From Rhodospirillales bacterium (lineage in GTDB: Bacteria; Pseudomonadota; Alphaproteobacteria; ATCC43930; CGMCC-115725), in contig DAHUYF010000061.1 of assembly GCA_027315365.1 (NCBI GenBank), forward strand, positions 1-64,000: 64,000 nt of DNA. Reading direction: 5' to 3'. Positions 19,887 to 27,993 of this stretch are shown in pieces. The position numbers and the translations under genes were made by a program. The notes beneath the pieces are model-generated. The model saw nothing but the letters and a program-made list of their open reading frames with translations, was not told where the DNA came from and made no database searches. The first letter of the stretch is position 1. Each line of letters opens with the position of its first letter.

Positions 19887-19912
19887 CCTCTCCGCCCACA
19901 GGGGCGGAGAGG
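19887..19912. repeat. Second copy of palindromic repeat core (possible bidirectional terminator)
   Basis: CCTCTCCGCCC (19887-19897) and its complement (19902-19912) form an 11-base perfect stem with a 4-base loop. The core is the same as in the livM element. It lies between the convergent gcdH and Dyp-peroxidase genes, where a stem could end transcription from either side, though a T-run is lacking. Confidence 0.6.
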
Positions 19913-19976
19913 AGAAGATTTCTATTTGGGACCACTAATCGAGTTGTGTGAACGCGATCGCGGTGCGGCCCCGCTC

Positions 19977-21329
19977 TCACGCGCCCGCGAACAGCCGCTC
20001 GCCGATATACTCGCCCCGGGCGACGCCGCCGGGGCAGGCGAAGATTCCGCCGCCGACATGGGTGACGAACTGGTTCATCATGTCGAGCTTCGCCATCGGC
20101 TCGAAAATCTTGATGAAGCCGGTGCGCGGGTCGCGCTGGTAGCAGAGGAAGAACAGGCCGGCGTCGTACTCCATGCCTTGCCGCCAGGGCGGCCAGCGCT
20201 CGGCGGTGAAGCTGGCGCCGTCATTGTAGGAATAGCCCCGGCGCAGGATCTGCGCGCCGCCATGGCTCGCCGCGGCGGCCAGCCGGACATGCGCGTTCTC
20301 GGCGATCACCGGGTTGCCGTCCTTGTCTGCCGCCGTCAGGTCGAGCGGCTCGAACTCGTCCTTGCCGCCAAGCGGCGCGCCGGAGTGCTTATGCCGGCCG
20401 ACCGTCTGCTCCTGGAACGCGAGCTTGGTGCGGTCCCAATGCTCCAGCGCGATGCGGATGCGCCGGGCGACGAGATAGCTGCCGCCGCGCATCCAGTCCG
20501 GCCCTTCGCCACCGACCCAGACGAATTTGTCCATCGCCGCCGGATCGGTCACCGGCGGATTGTTCGTCCCGTCCTTGAAGCCCATCAGATTGCGCGGCGT
20601 GTGCTTGGCCGGAACGGGCGGAAGGAAGCCGGTCTGCGCCCAGCGCAGTTGCACCCTGTCGCCGGCCAGCCGCGCCAGCTGGCGCACCGCATGGAATGCC
20701 ACCTGCGGATCATCGGCACAGGCCTGCACCGAGAGATCGCCGCCGCTGTGCGCCTCGACCAGCTGGTCGCCGACGAAGCGCGGCAGATCGACCAGCGCCG
20801 CCGGCCGGCGCGCTGCGAGGCCGTAGCGATCCTTGCCGTCCTTGATGAAGATCCCGGCGCCGAAGCCGAAGGTCAAGCTCAGCCGCGCCGCCGGCAGGCC
20901 CTCCGCCTCGCCGCTGTCGGCCGCCGCGACCTTGACCGGTGCGGGCTCGTCGTCGCTGGTGGTGACGGTGCCGGTCTCGGCCGCATAGGCGATCTCGGTC
21001 TCTTCGAAGGCCTCGATCGGCAACCCCTTCGCCATCCGTGCGGCGGCCGCCGTCCATGCCTGCAGCATCGCAACCACCGCGCCCCGCTCGGCGGTGACGA
21101 GGTCGAAGGCGGCGAAATAGGTGTGGCTCTGCGGCGGCGTCGCGATGCCGCCCTGATGCCGACCCCAGAACGGCTCCTGCCCGCCTTGGCTCGCCGCCGC
21201 CGCGGGATCGCTCGCCCGGGCGGGCGCCGCGCCAGCGCCCAGGCTCGAGCCGGCGACGGCCGCGAACCCGGCGGCGGCCAGGAAGCCGCGGCGGCTGGAA
21301 CGCGATCCGCCATTCTCGCGCGCGCTCAT
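19977..21329 (-). CDS. efeB: Tat-exported Dyp-type peroxidase (EfeB-like)
   Basis: This 450-residue heme peroxidase has a twin-arginine signal (SRRGFLAAAGFAAVAG near residues 12-27). Dyp landmarks are GFKDGTNNP, the GXXDG motif with the catalytic Asp, HVRLAAAASHGGAQILRRGY containing the proximal heme His region and the distal Arg, and GLFFLCYQRDPRTGFIKIFE. EfeB proteins act in the periplasm with EfeO on iron or heme. Here the operon has a cupredoxin protein, a porin and a propeller but no EfeU permease or M75 peptidase-like EfeO, so a role in iron handling is inference backed by a Fur-like box upstream. The start overlaps the preceding stop by ATGA. Confidence 0.9.
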   Translation of the reverse strand: MSARENGGSRSSRRGFLAAAGFAAVAGSSLGAGAAPARASDPAAAASQGGQEPFWGRHQGGIATPPQSHTYFAAFDLVTAERGAVVAMLQAWTAAAARMAKGLPIEAFEETEIAYAAETGTVTTSDDEPAPVKVAAADSGEAEGLPAARLSLTFGFGAGIFIKDGKDRYGLAARRPAALVDLPRFVGDQLVEAHSGGDLSVQACADDPQVAFHAVRQLARLAGDRVQLRWAQTGFLPPVPAKHTPRNLMGFKDGTNNPPVTDPAAMDKFVWVGGEGPDWMRGGSYLVARRIRIALEHWDRTKLAFQEQTVGRHKHSGAPLGGKDEFEPLDLTAADKDGNPVIAENAHVRLAAAASHGGAQILRRGYSYNDGASFTAERWPPWRQGMEYDAGLFFLCYQRDPRTGFIKIFEPMAKLDMMNQFVTHVGGGIFACPGGVARGEYIGERLFAGA

Positions 21330-22477
21330 CGCGCCGCTTCCATCAGCGTGTTCACGTCGTCCTCGACGTAGTAGAAGCCCTTGCCGTCGGGCGTCATGGC
21401 GATGCCGAAGAGGTCGCCATTGCCCGGCGGCGACTGCGCCTGGTTGGCGTCGATCCACTGCGCGTAGAGCTGCTTGCCCGTCGCGGGGTCGACCTCCACG
21501 AGCTGGCCGTTCTTGGCATTGCAGGCGAGCAGATGGCCCGCCTGGGTCAGCGCCAGCGCCAGCGGCCGCTTGAGCAAGCCGTCCTTGGTCACCAGCCGCC
21601 CGGTGCCGGCGCTGTCCGTGCGCGCCGCCGCGTCGGGGATGGCGACAATCCGGTTGTCCATGGCATCCGAGAGGTAAAGCGTGCCGTCGCCGGCAAGCGC
21701 CAGGCCGGTGGGGCCGATCAGGAACACGTCCTTATCCGCCCGTGCCGCAAAGCCGGCCGCGACCACCGTCCGGGCGACGATCGCCGGCGGCTTGCCGGGG
21801 GGAACGGCAAGGTCGATCCGCAGCACCGTCGCCTTGTTGACGGTAACGGGGTAGCCGGTGGCGGGATCGCGGATATCGTATCCGGGAAGATCGAACCCGG
21901 CCATGCTGACGAACAGCGTCGCGGTCGCGCCGCGGTCGATCACCGCCATGTTACCCCAGGGCCCGTTGATGTCGGGGCCCGCCCAGGCGGCGACGAGCTG
22001 ACCGTCGGCATCGAGCACCAGCAGGCAGCCATCGCCCTTGGTGCGCGTGGTGCCGTCGGTGCTGGGCGTGCTGCCGACGATCACCCAGCCGCTTTTCAGC
22101 ATGGCCATTGCGGTGGTGAGGCCGACGCCGCCGGGACAGTTCGGCACGCGCTGCGGCAGGCGCGCGAACAGCGTCGTCTGCCTGGTGGCGGGGTCGTAGT
22201 CGACGATCGTCGTTCCCGTACCCTGCAGATTGGAGAGGTTGTTGAAATTGTCGACGAGCACGTCGCCCTTCCGGATCTTGCCGGCGGTAACCGGCGCCAC
22301 GATCACGGCATAGGGGTTGAGATCGCCATTGTCGGTCACGGTCGAGGTGCGGGTGATGTGCTTGTGGATGGTCTCAAGCAGGCCCTTCGGCTCCTCGGCC
22401 CGTGCGTGGCCCGGCGCGGCGAGCACAATTGCCAGCGCGGCCGCGCCGAGCCACGCTCGCGGTCGCATCGATATCAT
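21326..22477 (-). CDS. Secreted beta-propeller (NHL/SMP-30-like) protein
   Basis: This 383-residue protein has a signal peptide (RAWLGAAALAIVLAAPGHARA) and repeated blade-like segments: GKIRKGDVLVDNFNNLSNLQ, LIGPTGLALAGDGTLYLSDA, MDNRIVAIPDAAA, LLKRPLALALTQAGHLLACN, LFGIAMTPDGKGFYYVED. The fold is a six- or seven-bladed propeller; no catalytic motif is certain. I chose the ATG at 22477 because GAGGAG lies 10 bases upstream and the signal peptide then has a normal length; an ATG at 22546 just after the porin stop, with AAAGGG upstream, is an alternative. It sits between the porin and Dyp-peroxidase genes of one operon. Confidence 0.78.
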   Translation of the reverse strand: MISMRPRAWLGAAALAIVLAAPGHARAEEPKGLLETIHKHITRTSTVTDNGDLNPYAVIVAPVTAGKIRKGDVLVDNFNNLSNLQGTGTTIVDYDPATRQTTLFARLPQRVPNCPGGVGLTTAMAMLKSGWVIVGSTPSTDGTTRTKGDGCLLVLDADGQLVAAWAGPDINGPWGNMAVIDRGATATLFVSMAGFDLPGYDIRDPATGYPVTVNKATVLRIDLAVPPGKPPAIVARTVVAAGFAARADKDVFLIGPTGLALAGDGTLYLSDAMDNRIVAIPDAAARTDSAGTGRLVTKDGLLKRPLALALTQAGHLLACNAKNGQLVEVDPATGKQLYAQWIDANQAQSPPGNGDLFGIAMTPDGKGFYYVEDDVNTLMEAAR

Positions 22478-22557
22478 GCCCGTCCGGCTCCTCGCTGCCG
22501 CTGGATTCCGGTGACGATGCCGCGCCGTCACGTTGTCAAAAGACATTGGCCGCCCTT

Positions 22558-24123
22558 TCAGAACAGGATGTTCGTGCGCAAGCCCAACACCAGCTCGTTC
22601 TTGACCGTCCCGGTGCCGCCGGGATTGACGATGCCGCCGCCGGGATTGAAGACATACTGCACGTCCGGCTGAAGCTGCCACCACGGCGCCGCCTGATACT
22701 GGTAGGTCACTTCAACGAAGGTCTCGCCGCCGCGCACCGGGGTGAAAGCACCGGTGTAGAACGCGGTCTCCCGGTCGAGCGCCTGGACGCCGCTGCTGAG
22801 CTGGGCGTAACCCATGCCGATGCCGAAGGTGTCGTCGTCGCGATGCAGGAACGGCTCGTGAAAATTGAGGCCGGCATTCAGGCTGAAATCGACCAGATTG
22901 CGGTCGGTCTGCGGCGTCCCCATCGCCCGCAGGAAGACATTCAGCGTCCGGTCGGCCTCCTGCGGATCCTGCCACTCCATCTGATCGGCGACGGCATAGA
23001 TGCCGTAGTCGCCGCGATGGCGCAGCGGAACGCCGGTGCTCGCAGGGTTCGCCAGCGACAAGCCGGTATTGTCGAGCTGCTGATCGGCAAAGCTTTCGCT
23101 GTCGTACCAGAACCCGAGCTTATAGACCCGCGCCAGCGGCTCCGCCTGGTCGGCATAGAGCATGCTGCCGAGCGACGGATAGGCATATTGCAGTTCGCCG
23201 ATCGCCAGCACGCCGCCGTTCAGCGGAAAGCTCGTGCCGGAGGGATTCTGCTGCTGCGGATCGCCGCTGTTGTTGGCGACCGGGCTGCCGTTGAACACGC
23301 CCAGCAGGATGGTGAGCGGATCGACCGGGCGCGCGCGCAGCCGCAGCCCGAGGGCGGAGAGCGGGTAGGCCGGCCCGCCCCCCGGCAGATCGGCAGAGGG
23401 CAGCATCGGCCAGCCGAACATGGTGTTGACGAACAGCAGCGCGTTCTGGCTCACCATGAATTCCTGGTCGAGGCTCTGCTGGCCGATCTTCACGTCGAGC
23501 CGATCCTCCTCGAGCAGCTTCTGCTGGTACCAGAGCTCCCAGAGGCGGGTCGCGCGATCCGCCTCGATGCCGCTCGCGGTCTGCAGCGTGTCGAGGTTGT
23601 CAGCGCTGAGGTTGCGGCCGTGGATCTGCAGCGCGCTGGCATTGAAGGTGCCGCCATACCAGCCGAAGGCGCGCTGGGTATCCATCTGCAGCAGCATCTG
23701 CGTCAGCCCGTCATACTCGAAGCCCTGACGCACGCCGCCCGTCGCATTGCCCAGCACTTCGCTGGTCTCCTGCAAGGCGAAGGAGATGCCGTACTCGCTG
23801 AGGAAGGGGCGCAGCCCCGCCATGTTGCCGAGCAGGTAATTGGTGCGGTAGAGGCTGCTCAGATAGTCCGCGAGCCCGCCCCCCGACGGCGCTCCTTCGC
23901 CGGGCTGAAGCTGCTCCTCGGTCGGCACCTGCATCGGCGGCGGCGCGGCGAGCCCGACAGGGCTCCACAGGCACAACCCGGTCAGCGCCATCGAGACGGC
24001 GCGGGCGAGGCGCGCCGGCACGCGTCCGTCGCGACGGCTACCCGCCGGACGATGCCGATGCCGGGTCTCCGGCCGCGCGGAGCGATCCCTGCCCGATCGC
24101 GCCGGCCTCCTCTTGCTGCTCAT
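22558..24123 (-). CDS. OprB-family carbohydrate-selective porin
   Basis: This 521-residue protein has an Arg-rich leader followed by a hydrophobic signal core (AVSMALTGLCLWSPVGLAAP). The mature part is a beta-barrel of the OprB type: LLGNMAGLRPFLSEYGISFA, RLWELWYQQKLLEEDRLDVK, IGQQSLDQEFMVSQNALLFV, and the aromatic C-terminus VLGLRTNILF typical for BAM recognition. OprB homologues pass sugars, but members of this group accompany metal or heme genes too. AAGGGG lies 9 bases before the ATG. It follows the cupredoxin gene by 83 bases. Confidence 0.85.
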   Translation of the reverse strand: MSSKRRPARSGRDRSARPETRHRHRPAGSRRDGRVPARLARAVSMALTGLCLWSPVGLAAPPPMQVPTEEQLQPGEGAPSGGGLADYLSSLYRTNYLLGNMAGLRPFLSEYGISFALQETSEVLGNATGGVRQGFEYDGLTQMLLQMDTQRAFGWYGGTFNASALQIHGRNLSADNLDTLQTASGIEADRATRLWELWYQQKLLEEDRLDVKIGQQSLDQEFMVSQNALLFVNTMFGWPMLPSADLPGGGPAYPLSALGLRLRARPVDPLTILLGVFNGSPVANNSGDPQQQNPSGTSFPLNGGVLAIGELQYAYPSLGSMLYADQAEPLARVYKLGFWYDSESFADQQLDNTGLSLANPASTGVPLRHRGDYGIYAVADQMEWQDPQEADRTLNVFLRAMGTPQTDRNLVDFSLNAGLNFHEPFLHRDDDTFGIGMGYAQLSSGVQALDRETAFYTGAFTPVRGGETFVEVTYQYQAAPWWQLQPDVQYVFNPGGGIVNPGGTGTVKNELVLGLRTNILF

Positions 24124-24206
24124 CCTCCATTGCCCCTTTCCGTTATGATTCGCGAACGATAATTACTTGCAATTTTGGCCCGACTCCGTTCGGCAGACCG
24201 ACTGCG

Positions 24207-24575
24207 CTATTCGGAGATCACGACGCCCTTGGCGGTGTCCGAATGGAATTCGCCGATGAAGGGATACCGCCCCGGGCCGAGCGGACGCAGCCGGACGGTG
24301 CCGTAGCTCCCGGCCGCGATCACCTTTTCGATCTTGAGCGCCGAGGAGTCGAATTCCTCCGCGGCGGCGTCCTCGTTGCGGATGGTCAGGATGACCGGCT
24401 TTCCCTGCGGCACATGGATCTCCGACGGCAGGAAGCGATGGTCGCGAAGGGTGACCCCGAGTTTCGTCGGCTCGTCGGCGCCGGCAGGCGCGCCGAACGC
24501 GGCGAGGAACGCCAGGGCCGCCGGGATGAGGCGGGCCGGCCCAAGACGAAGATCGAAGATCATTCTCTTTGCCAT
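24207..24575 (-). CDS. Periplasmic cupredoxin-domain protein (EfeO Cup-type)
   Basis: This 122-residue protein has a signal peptide (LIPAALAFLAAFGAPAGA) and a single cupredoxin-like domain (PTKLGVTLRDHRFLPSEIHV, PQGKPVILTIRNEDAAAEEF, PGRYPFIGEFHSDTAKGVVI). It resembles the N-terminal Cup domain of EfeO, with Glu, Asp and His residues (EEFDS, GEFHSD) in place of the Cys/Met pair of blue-copper proteins, so binding of Fe or Cu is plausible but unproven. It is the first gene of the operon with porin, propeller and Dyp peroxidase; a Fur-like palindrome lies 72-90 bases upstream of the ATG. Confidence 0.85.
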   Translation of the reverse strand: MAKRMIFDLRLGPARLIPAALAFLAAFGAPAGADEPTKLGVTLRDHRFLPSEIHVPQGKPVILTIRNEDAAAEEFDSSALKIEKVIAAGSYGTVRLRPLGPGRYPFIGEFHSDTAKGVVISE

Positions 24576-24646
24576 TGATCTCTCGGGTAACTTCTTATGT
24601 GCCGCGGGCCATTGCCGCCCCACGACCAGCATTATCCAGTATCGCG

Positions 24647-24665
24647 ATTGCGAGTCAATCGCAAT
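24647..24665. promoter_or_regulatory. Fur-box-like palindrome before cupredoxin operon
   Basis: ATTGCGA (24647-24653) and TCGCAAT (24659-24665) are perfect 7-base arms around a 5-base spacer, giving the 19-base length of a Fur site and the TTGCRA-type half sites seen in alphaproteobacterial Fur/Irr boxes. It lies 72-90 bases upstream of the cupredoxin start. An AT-rich stretch with TTCGCGAA-like sequence at about 24143-24172, before the porin gene, could be a second weaker site. Confidence 0.6.
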
Positions 24666-24711
24666 TGATGGACGACCAACCCGCTGCCGCCCTCACCCTC
24701 CTTGCCCGCGG

Positions 24712-25559
24712 CTACCCCGCGCGGCGATGGATGAAGTCCCGCATCGCCGCGATCGCCTGGCCGGCATAGGGGCGTCGGGCTTGCCGGTCATGAAGCCGTG
24801 CCCGGCGCCGGGATAGAGCAACCAGCTCCGCCGCGCCGCCGGCCCCTCGCCAAGCCTCGGCGAACGCGCGCGCCGTCTCGGCCGGCACCCATTCATCGGC
24901 ATCGCCCTGGAAGATCAGCGCCGGCGGCAGGCGCACCGTCTCGCCGCGCGCCAGGATCGCCGGCGGACTGCCGTCGCTCATCGCCGCCTCGCCGCCCCAG
25001 AACGCGTCGTGATTGCCGACCATCTCGGCATTGCCCGCCTCCCGGGCGAGATGGTAGCGCAGCACCGGGTCGAGCACGCCCCAGGCGGAGATGACGAAGG
25101 CGAGGCGCGCGTCTATCTCCGGCGCCTCGTCGAGCGGCAGCGCGCGGTAGCGGGGATCCCCGGCCGCATCGCCGCCAGCAGCGCCAGATGCCCGCCGCTC
25201 GACGTGCCGAAGGCACCGACCCGATCCGCATGGCTGCCATAACGCCACGACCGCGCCTTGAGCCAGCGTGCCGCGAGATTGATGTCGGCGAGCGAGGCCG
25301 GATAAGGCTCCCCCGGCGGCATGCGGAAATCGATCGCCGCGACGAGCACGCCGCTTTGCGCCAGCGCCTGGGCGATGTAGTCGTTATCGGTGCGGTCCTT
25401 GCCGACCCAGGCGCCGCCATGGATCTGCAGCGCGGCCGGAAAAGGCCTGTTACCGCTCGGCCGGTAGAGCCGCGCCAACAGCGGTTGGCCGTTCTGCCGC
25501 TGATATTCGACATCCTCGACCGCGACGTCGTGGCGCCCTTCGACGAGCGTGATCGCCAT
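24712..25559 (-). pseudogene. Alpha/beta hydrolase (BD-FAE/esterase type) broken by three frameshifts
   Basis: The parts make a complete alpha/beta hydrolase: AALQIHGGAWVGKDRTDND (oxyanion HGG), VGAFGTSSGGHLALLAAMRP (nucleophile GTSSG), ALIFQGDADEWVPAETA (acid Asp) and LLYPGAGHGFMTGKPDAP (catalytic His). No single frame holds them. The frame is lost at a C run near 25158-25161 (one base short), at 24820-24823 (one base extra) and at 24769-24772 (one base short, plus-strand G run). The start has GGGAGG upstream and the stop is intact. All three lie in short G/C runs, so either recent decay or consensus errors explain them. The gene follows ldtR on the same strand, past a terminator. Confidence 0.8.
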
Positions 25560-25630
25560 TGCCGCCTCCCTCGCACTTGCGCTTGCAGTCTAGCGAGGCG
25601 CATGGCGGGCGTCGCCGCCAAGCGGCCAAA

Positions 25631-25662
25631 CAAAGCGCCGCGCCGGCGGAGCCGGCGCGGCG
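25631..25662 (-). terminator. Intrinsic terminator of ldtR
   Basis: CGCCGCGCCGGC (25636-25647) and its exact complement (25651-25662) form a 12-base stem with a 3-base loop. On the minus strand the stem is followed by GCTTTGTTTGG, a T-rich tail, just 20 bases past the stop codon of the MarR gene. Confidence 0.85.
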
Positions 25663-25683
25663 CGGAAAGCGACGGTAAGGTGC

Positions 25684-26163
25684 TTAGGCGGCCGGGGTGA
25701 ACTGCACGGCGCGGGCGCCGAGCTCCACGGTCGTGGTCCAGAAGCGGTCGAGCCGGCGCAGCGCGGCAAAGGCGTTGGTCAAATCCTGCTCGGTGAGCGG
25801 ACCCTTCGACAGCGCCTCGACATGGCGCTCATGCATCTTGACGATCTTCTGGCGCAGCGCCTGGCCCTTCTCGGAGAGCCGCACGCGCACCGAGCGGCGA
25901 TCATGGGCCGAGCGCTCCTGCACGAGATAGTCGGCCTCGACCATCTTCTTGACGTTGTAGGAGACGTTCGAACCGAGATAGCAGCCGCGCAGGGTCAACT
26001 CGCCGACCGTCATCTCGAGGTCGCCGATGTTGAACAGGATCATCGCCTGCACGTTGTTGATGTCGTGGACGCCCTGCGTGTCGAGCTCGAGCTTGACCAC
26101 TTCCAGGAACTGGCGGTGAAGGCGCTCGATGAGCGCGATGACGTCGAGATAAGCGGTCTGCAT
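25684..26163 (-). CDS. ldtR: LdtR-type MarR family regulator
   Basis: This 159-residue winged-helix protein closely matches the LdtR group of alphaproteobacteria: HDINNVQAMILFNIGDLEMT, VGELTLRGCYLGSNVSYNVK, KMVEADYLVQERSAHDRRSV. In Liberibacter and rhizobia LdtR controls an L,D-transpeptidase gene and so cell-wall remodelling and stress tolerance; no such target is in this window. It is a single gene with its own terminator. Two GAAGTTAA direct repeats at 26209-26216 and 26223-26230 lie upstream and may be an autoregulatory site. Confidence 0.9.
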   Translation of the reverse strand: MQTAYLDVIALIERLHRQFLEVVKLELDTQGVHDINNVQAMILFNIGDLEMTVGELTLRGCYLGSNVSYNVKKMVEADYLVQERSAHDRRSVRVRLSEKGQALRQKIVKMHERHVEALSKGPLTEQDLTNAFAALRRLDRFWTTTVELGARAVQFTPAA

Positions 26164-26208
26164 GCGATCCTCGCTAACCCCCGGCTGACGCTGATGCGGG
26201 CACGCGTC

Positions 26209-26234
26209 GAAGTTAAATCCCGGAAGTTAATTAA
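26209..26234. promoter_or_regulatory. Direct repeats in ldtR promoter region
   Basis: GAAGTTAA occurs at 26209-26216 and 26223-26230, and the second copy runs into TTAATTAA (26227-26234), a perfect palindrome. This AT-rich patch, 46-71 bases upstream of the ldtR ATG in otherwise GC-rich DNA, is a candidate promoter and operator. Confidence 0.4.
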
Positions 26235-26512
26235 TCATTTAGGCAAGATACCCCGGGTCGGGGAAGGCGCGCTCGGACTCCGCCCGCCGCGCCGGGCGGG
26301 GGCGCCGGAGGCGCGGAAAACCGCGCGGCGGCCACCGAAACGGCGGAGGCGAGCCGTCCTTTGGTCTCCGGAATGATGGCGGCGCCCGGGATCACGATAT
26401 GGAGCACGAAGACCGCGGCGATGAACCCGGCCAGCGCCACCGGGCTCGCCGCCATCGGGATCACCGCGGCATTGCCGCTGCCCGCACCTATATTTGCTGA
26501 TGCAAAATACAT
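26231..26512 (-). CDS. Doubtful small membrane-protein ORF
   Basis: An ATG at 26512 opens 93 codons with one clear hydrophobic segment (SPVALAGFIAAVFVLHIVIP, then GAAIIPETKGR). The PETKGR end recalls the PETKG motif of sugar-type MFS transporters, so it could be a decayed transporter end. There is no good ribosome site and the last 30 residues are Pro/Ala/Arg-rich. The rest of the 565-base gap between ldtR and the next plus-strand gene shows no other gene. Confidence 0.25.
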   Translation of the reverse strand: MYFASANIGAGSGNAAVIPMAASPVALAGFIAAVFVLHIVIPGAAIIPETKGRLASAVSVAAARFSAPPAPPPGAAGGVRARLPRPGVSCLND

Positions 26513-26728
26513 CACTGCTGCCGGCGGCGCGAGGGTCGCGGGCATTGGCTTCGACCGGTTGAGCCGAGCCGCGGCGCTGCACATCGGCGATTGGTGGCCG
26601 GCTCGCCGAGAGCCGTGCCAGGGCTGCGCTGCGATCAACACCGCCATGCGACGTCGTCGCCGGCGTTGACCCCGGACGGCGGACACGGCGATAGTCGCCA
26701 CGGTTCGGTGCGCGGCAGTCGCCCGCGG

Positions 26729-27109
26729 ATGTGCGAGGGAATTGGCGGATGGGCAGTGCAGGGTGGATGGGCGCGGCGCGGCGCGGCGGCCGCTCTTCTG
26801 GTCGTGACGCTCGCCGCGGCGCCCGCGCTCGCCGATACCTCGGCAGCCGACTCCCGCGAGGCGTTTGTCACGGTGATGGGGGTGGTGAGCCCTTACGCCA
26901 CCTTCGGCCTGCTGAAGCACCTGAGCGGCATTCCCGGCGTCGCAAGCGTGACCTTCGACCTGGCGCATGGCATCGCCGATGTGCATCTCCGGCCGGGCGC
27001 CTCGGTCACCGACCAACAGTTCCGCGACGCCATCAGGAGCGCGAGCTATACGGCGGGCGACATCCGCCGGAAGTCCGAGACCTCGGAAAATTTGCCGGGC
27101 GGGCGCTAG
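26729..27109 (+). CDS. Exported small protein with HMA-like fold lacking metal cysteines
   Basis: This encodes about 126 residues: a signal peptide (RGAAAALLVVTLAAAPALA) and one domain, AFVTVMGVVSPYATFGLLKH, LSGIPGVASVTFDLAHGIAD, VHLRPGASVTDQQFRDAIRS. The beta-alpha-beta-beta-alpha spacing matches heavy-metal-associated domains such as MerP, but the usual CxxC of the first loop is VSPYA here, so soft-metal binding by thiols is impossible. The start is uncertain: ATG at 26729, or GTG at 26756, which gives a shorter signal peptide. It is followed 2 bases later by an outer-membrane channel gene, forming an operon. Confidence 0.65.
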   Translation: MCEGIGGWAVQGGWARRGAAAALLVVTLAAAPALADTSAADSREAFVTVMGVVSPYATFGLLKHLSGIPGVASVTFDLAHGIADVHLRPGASVTDQQFRDAIRSASYTAGDIRRKSETSENLPGGR

Positions 27110-27111
27110 AC

Positions 27112-27993
27112 TTGATCGCGCGCCTCATCGCTGGCCTGCTGCTCGCGCTTGGCACCGCGGCATTCCTCCCGGCCCCGGCCCGGGCCCAGCTTACCTTTCC
27201 CGGGGCGTCGCCGATCTCGTCCGGCAATATCGTCCTGCGCGCCCAGCCCGAAGCCACCGAAGCCGGCGGCGGCTTCAGCAGCCTGTTCGATCGCAACGTG
27301 CTGATCTACGGCGCCTCCCCCGACCTCACCTTCCTCGTCCAGAACAACAGCATCATCACCAATTCGGCCGATGTCGGCGGCCGGCAGCTCAGCGCCACCG
27401 GCTTCGGCGACACGCTGTTCCAGACGCGCTACACGATCTTCCAACAGGACGGCATCGGTTCGACCCTCCGCGTCGCCCCGATCATCGGCATCAACGTCCC
27501 CACCGGCATGAATGCGGTGAACAGCGCGCTGTCGCCGGCGCTCCAGCCGGGAACCGGCGCCTGGGGCACGCGCGACGCTATCACCGCCAGCTGGCAGACG
27601 CTCTATTGGAACGGCGGCGCCGAGGCCGGCTACCAGGCCAATTCGGACGCCAGCAGCTACCATATCGGCAACACCGTCTATGCCGATGTCGGGTTTCACT
27701 ACCTGCTGTGGCCGAGCAGCCTGGAAGGCCAGGTCGGCAGCGAGCTCTACGCCTCGCTCGAGAGCAACTATACTTCGAGCGATGCCAACGCCAGCTTCGG
27801 GCGGACGGTCGGCGGCACCGGCGGCCAGCTCCTGCTGATCGATCCCGGCATCATCTGGACGACGACGCTCTACTCCGTCTCCTTCACCGCCCTGCTCCCC
27901 GCCTACGAGCGGATCGCTGCGGATGGCGGCCGCTACAATTACGGCGTGGCGCTGTTCTTCCGCCGCAGCTTCTTCACCGACCTTCACTGGTAG
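27112..27993 (+). CDS. Outer-membrane transporter (phenol MetA-pathway type beta-barrel)
   Basis: This 293-residue protein starts at a TTG two bases after the previous stop and has a signal peptide (LIAGLLLALGTAAFLPAPARA). The mature part is a beta-barrel: VLIYGASPDLTFLVQNNSII, GFGDTLFQTRYTIFQQDGIG, VAPIIGINVPTGMNAVNSAL, VYADVGFHYLLWPSSLEGQV, ending in FFRRSFFTDLHW with the terminal aromatic residue needed for barrel insertion. It resembles the MetA-pathway transporter family, whose substrates are mostly unknown. Partner of the HMA-like exported protein. Confidence 0.75.
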   Translation: MIARLIAGLLLALGTAAFLPAPARAQLTFPGASPISSGNIVLRAQPEATEAGGGFSSLFDRNVLIYGASPDLTFLVQNNSIITNSADVGGRQLSATGFGDTLFQTRYTIFQQDGIGSTLRVAPIIGINVPTGMNAVNSALSPALQPGTGAWGTRDAITASWQTLYWNGGAEAGYQANSDASSYHIGNTVYADVGFHYLLWPSSLEGQVGSELYASLESNYTSSDANASFGRTVGGTGGQLLLIDPGIIWTTTLYSVSFTALLPAYERIAADGGRYNYGVALFFRRSFFTDLHW

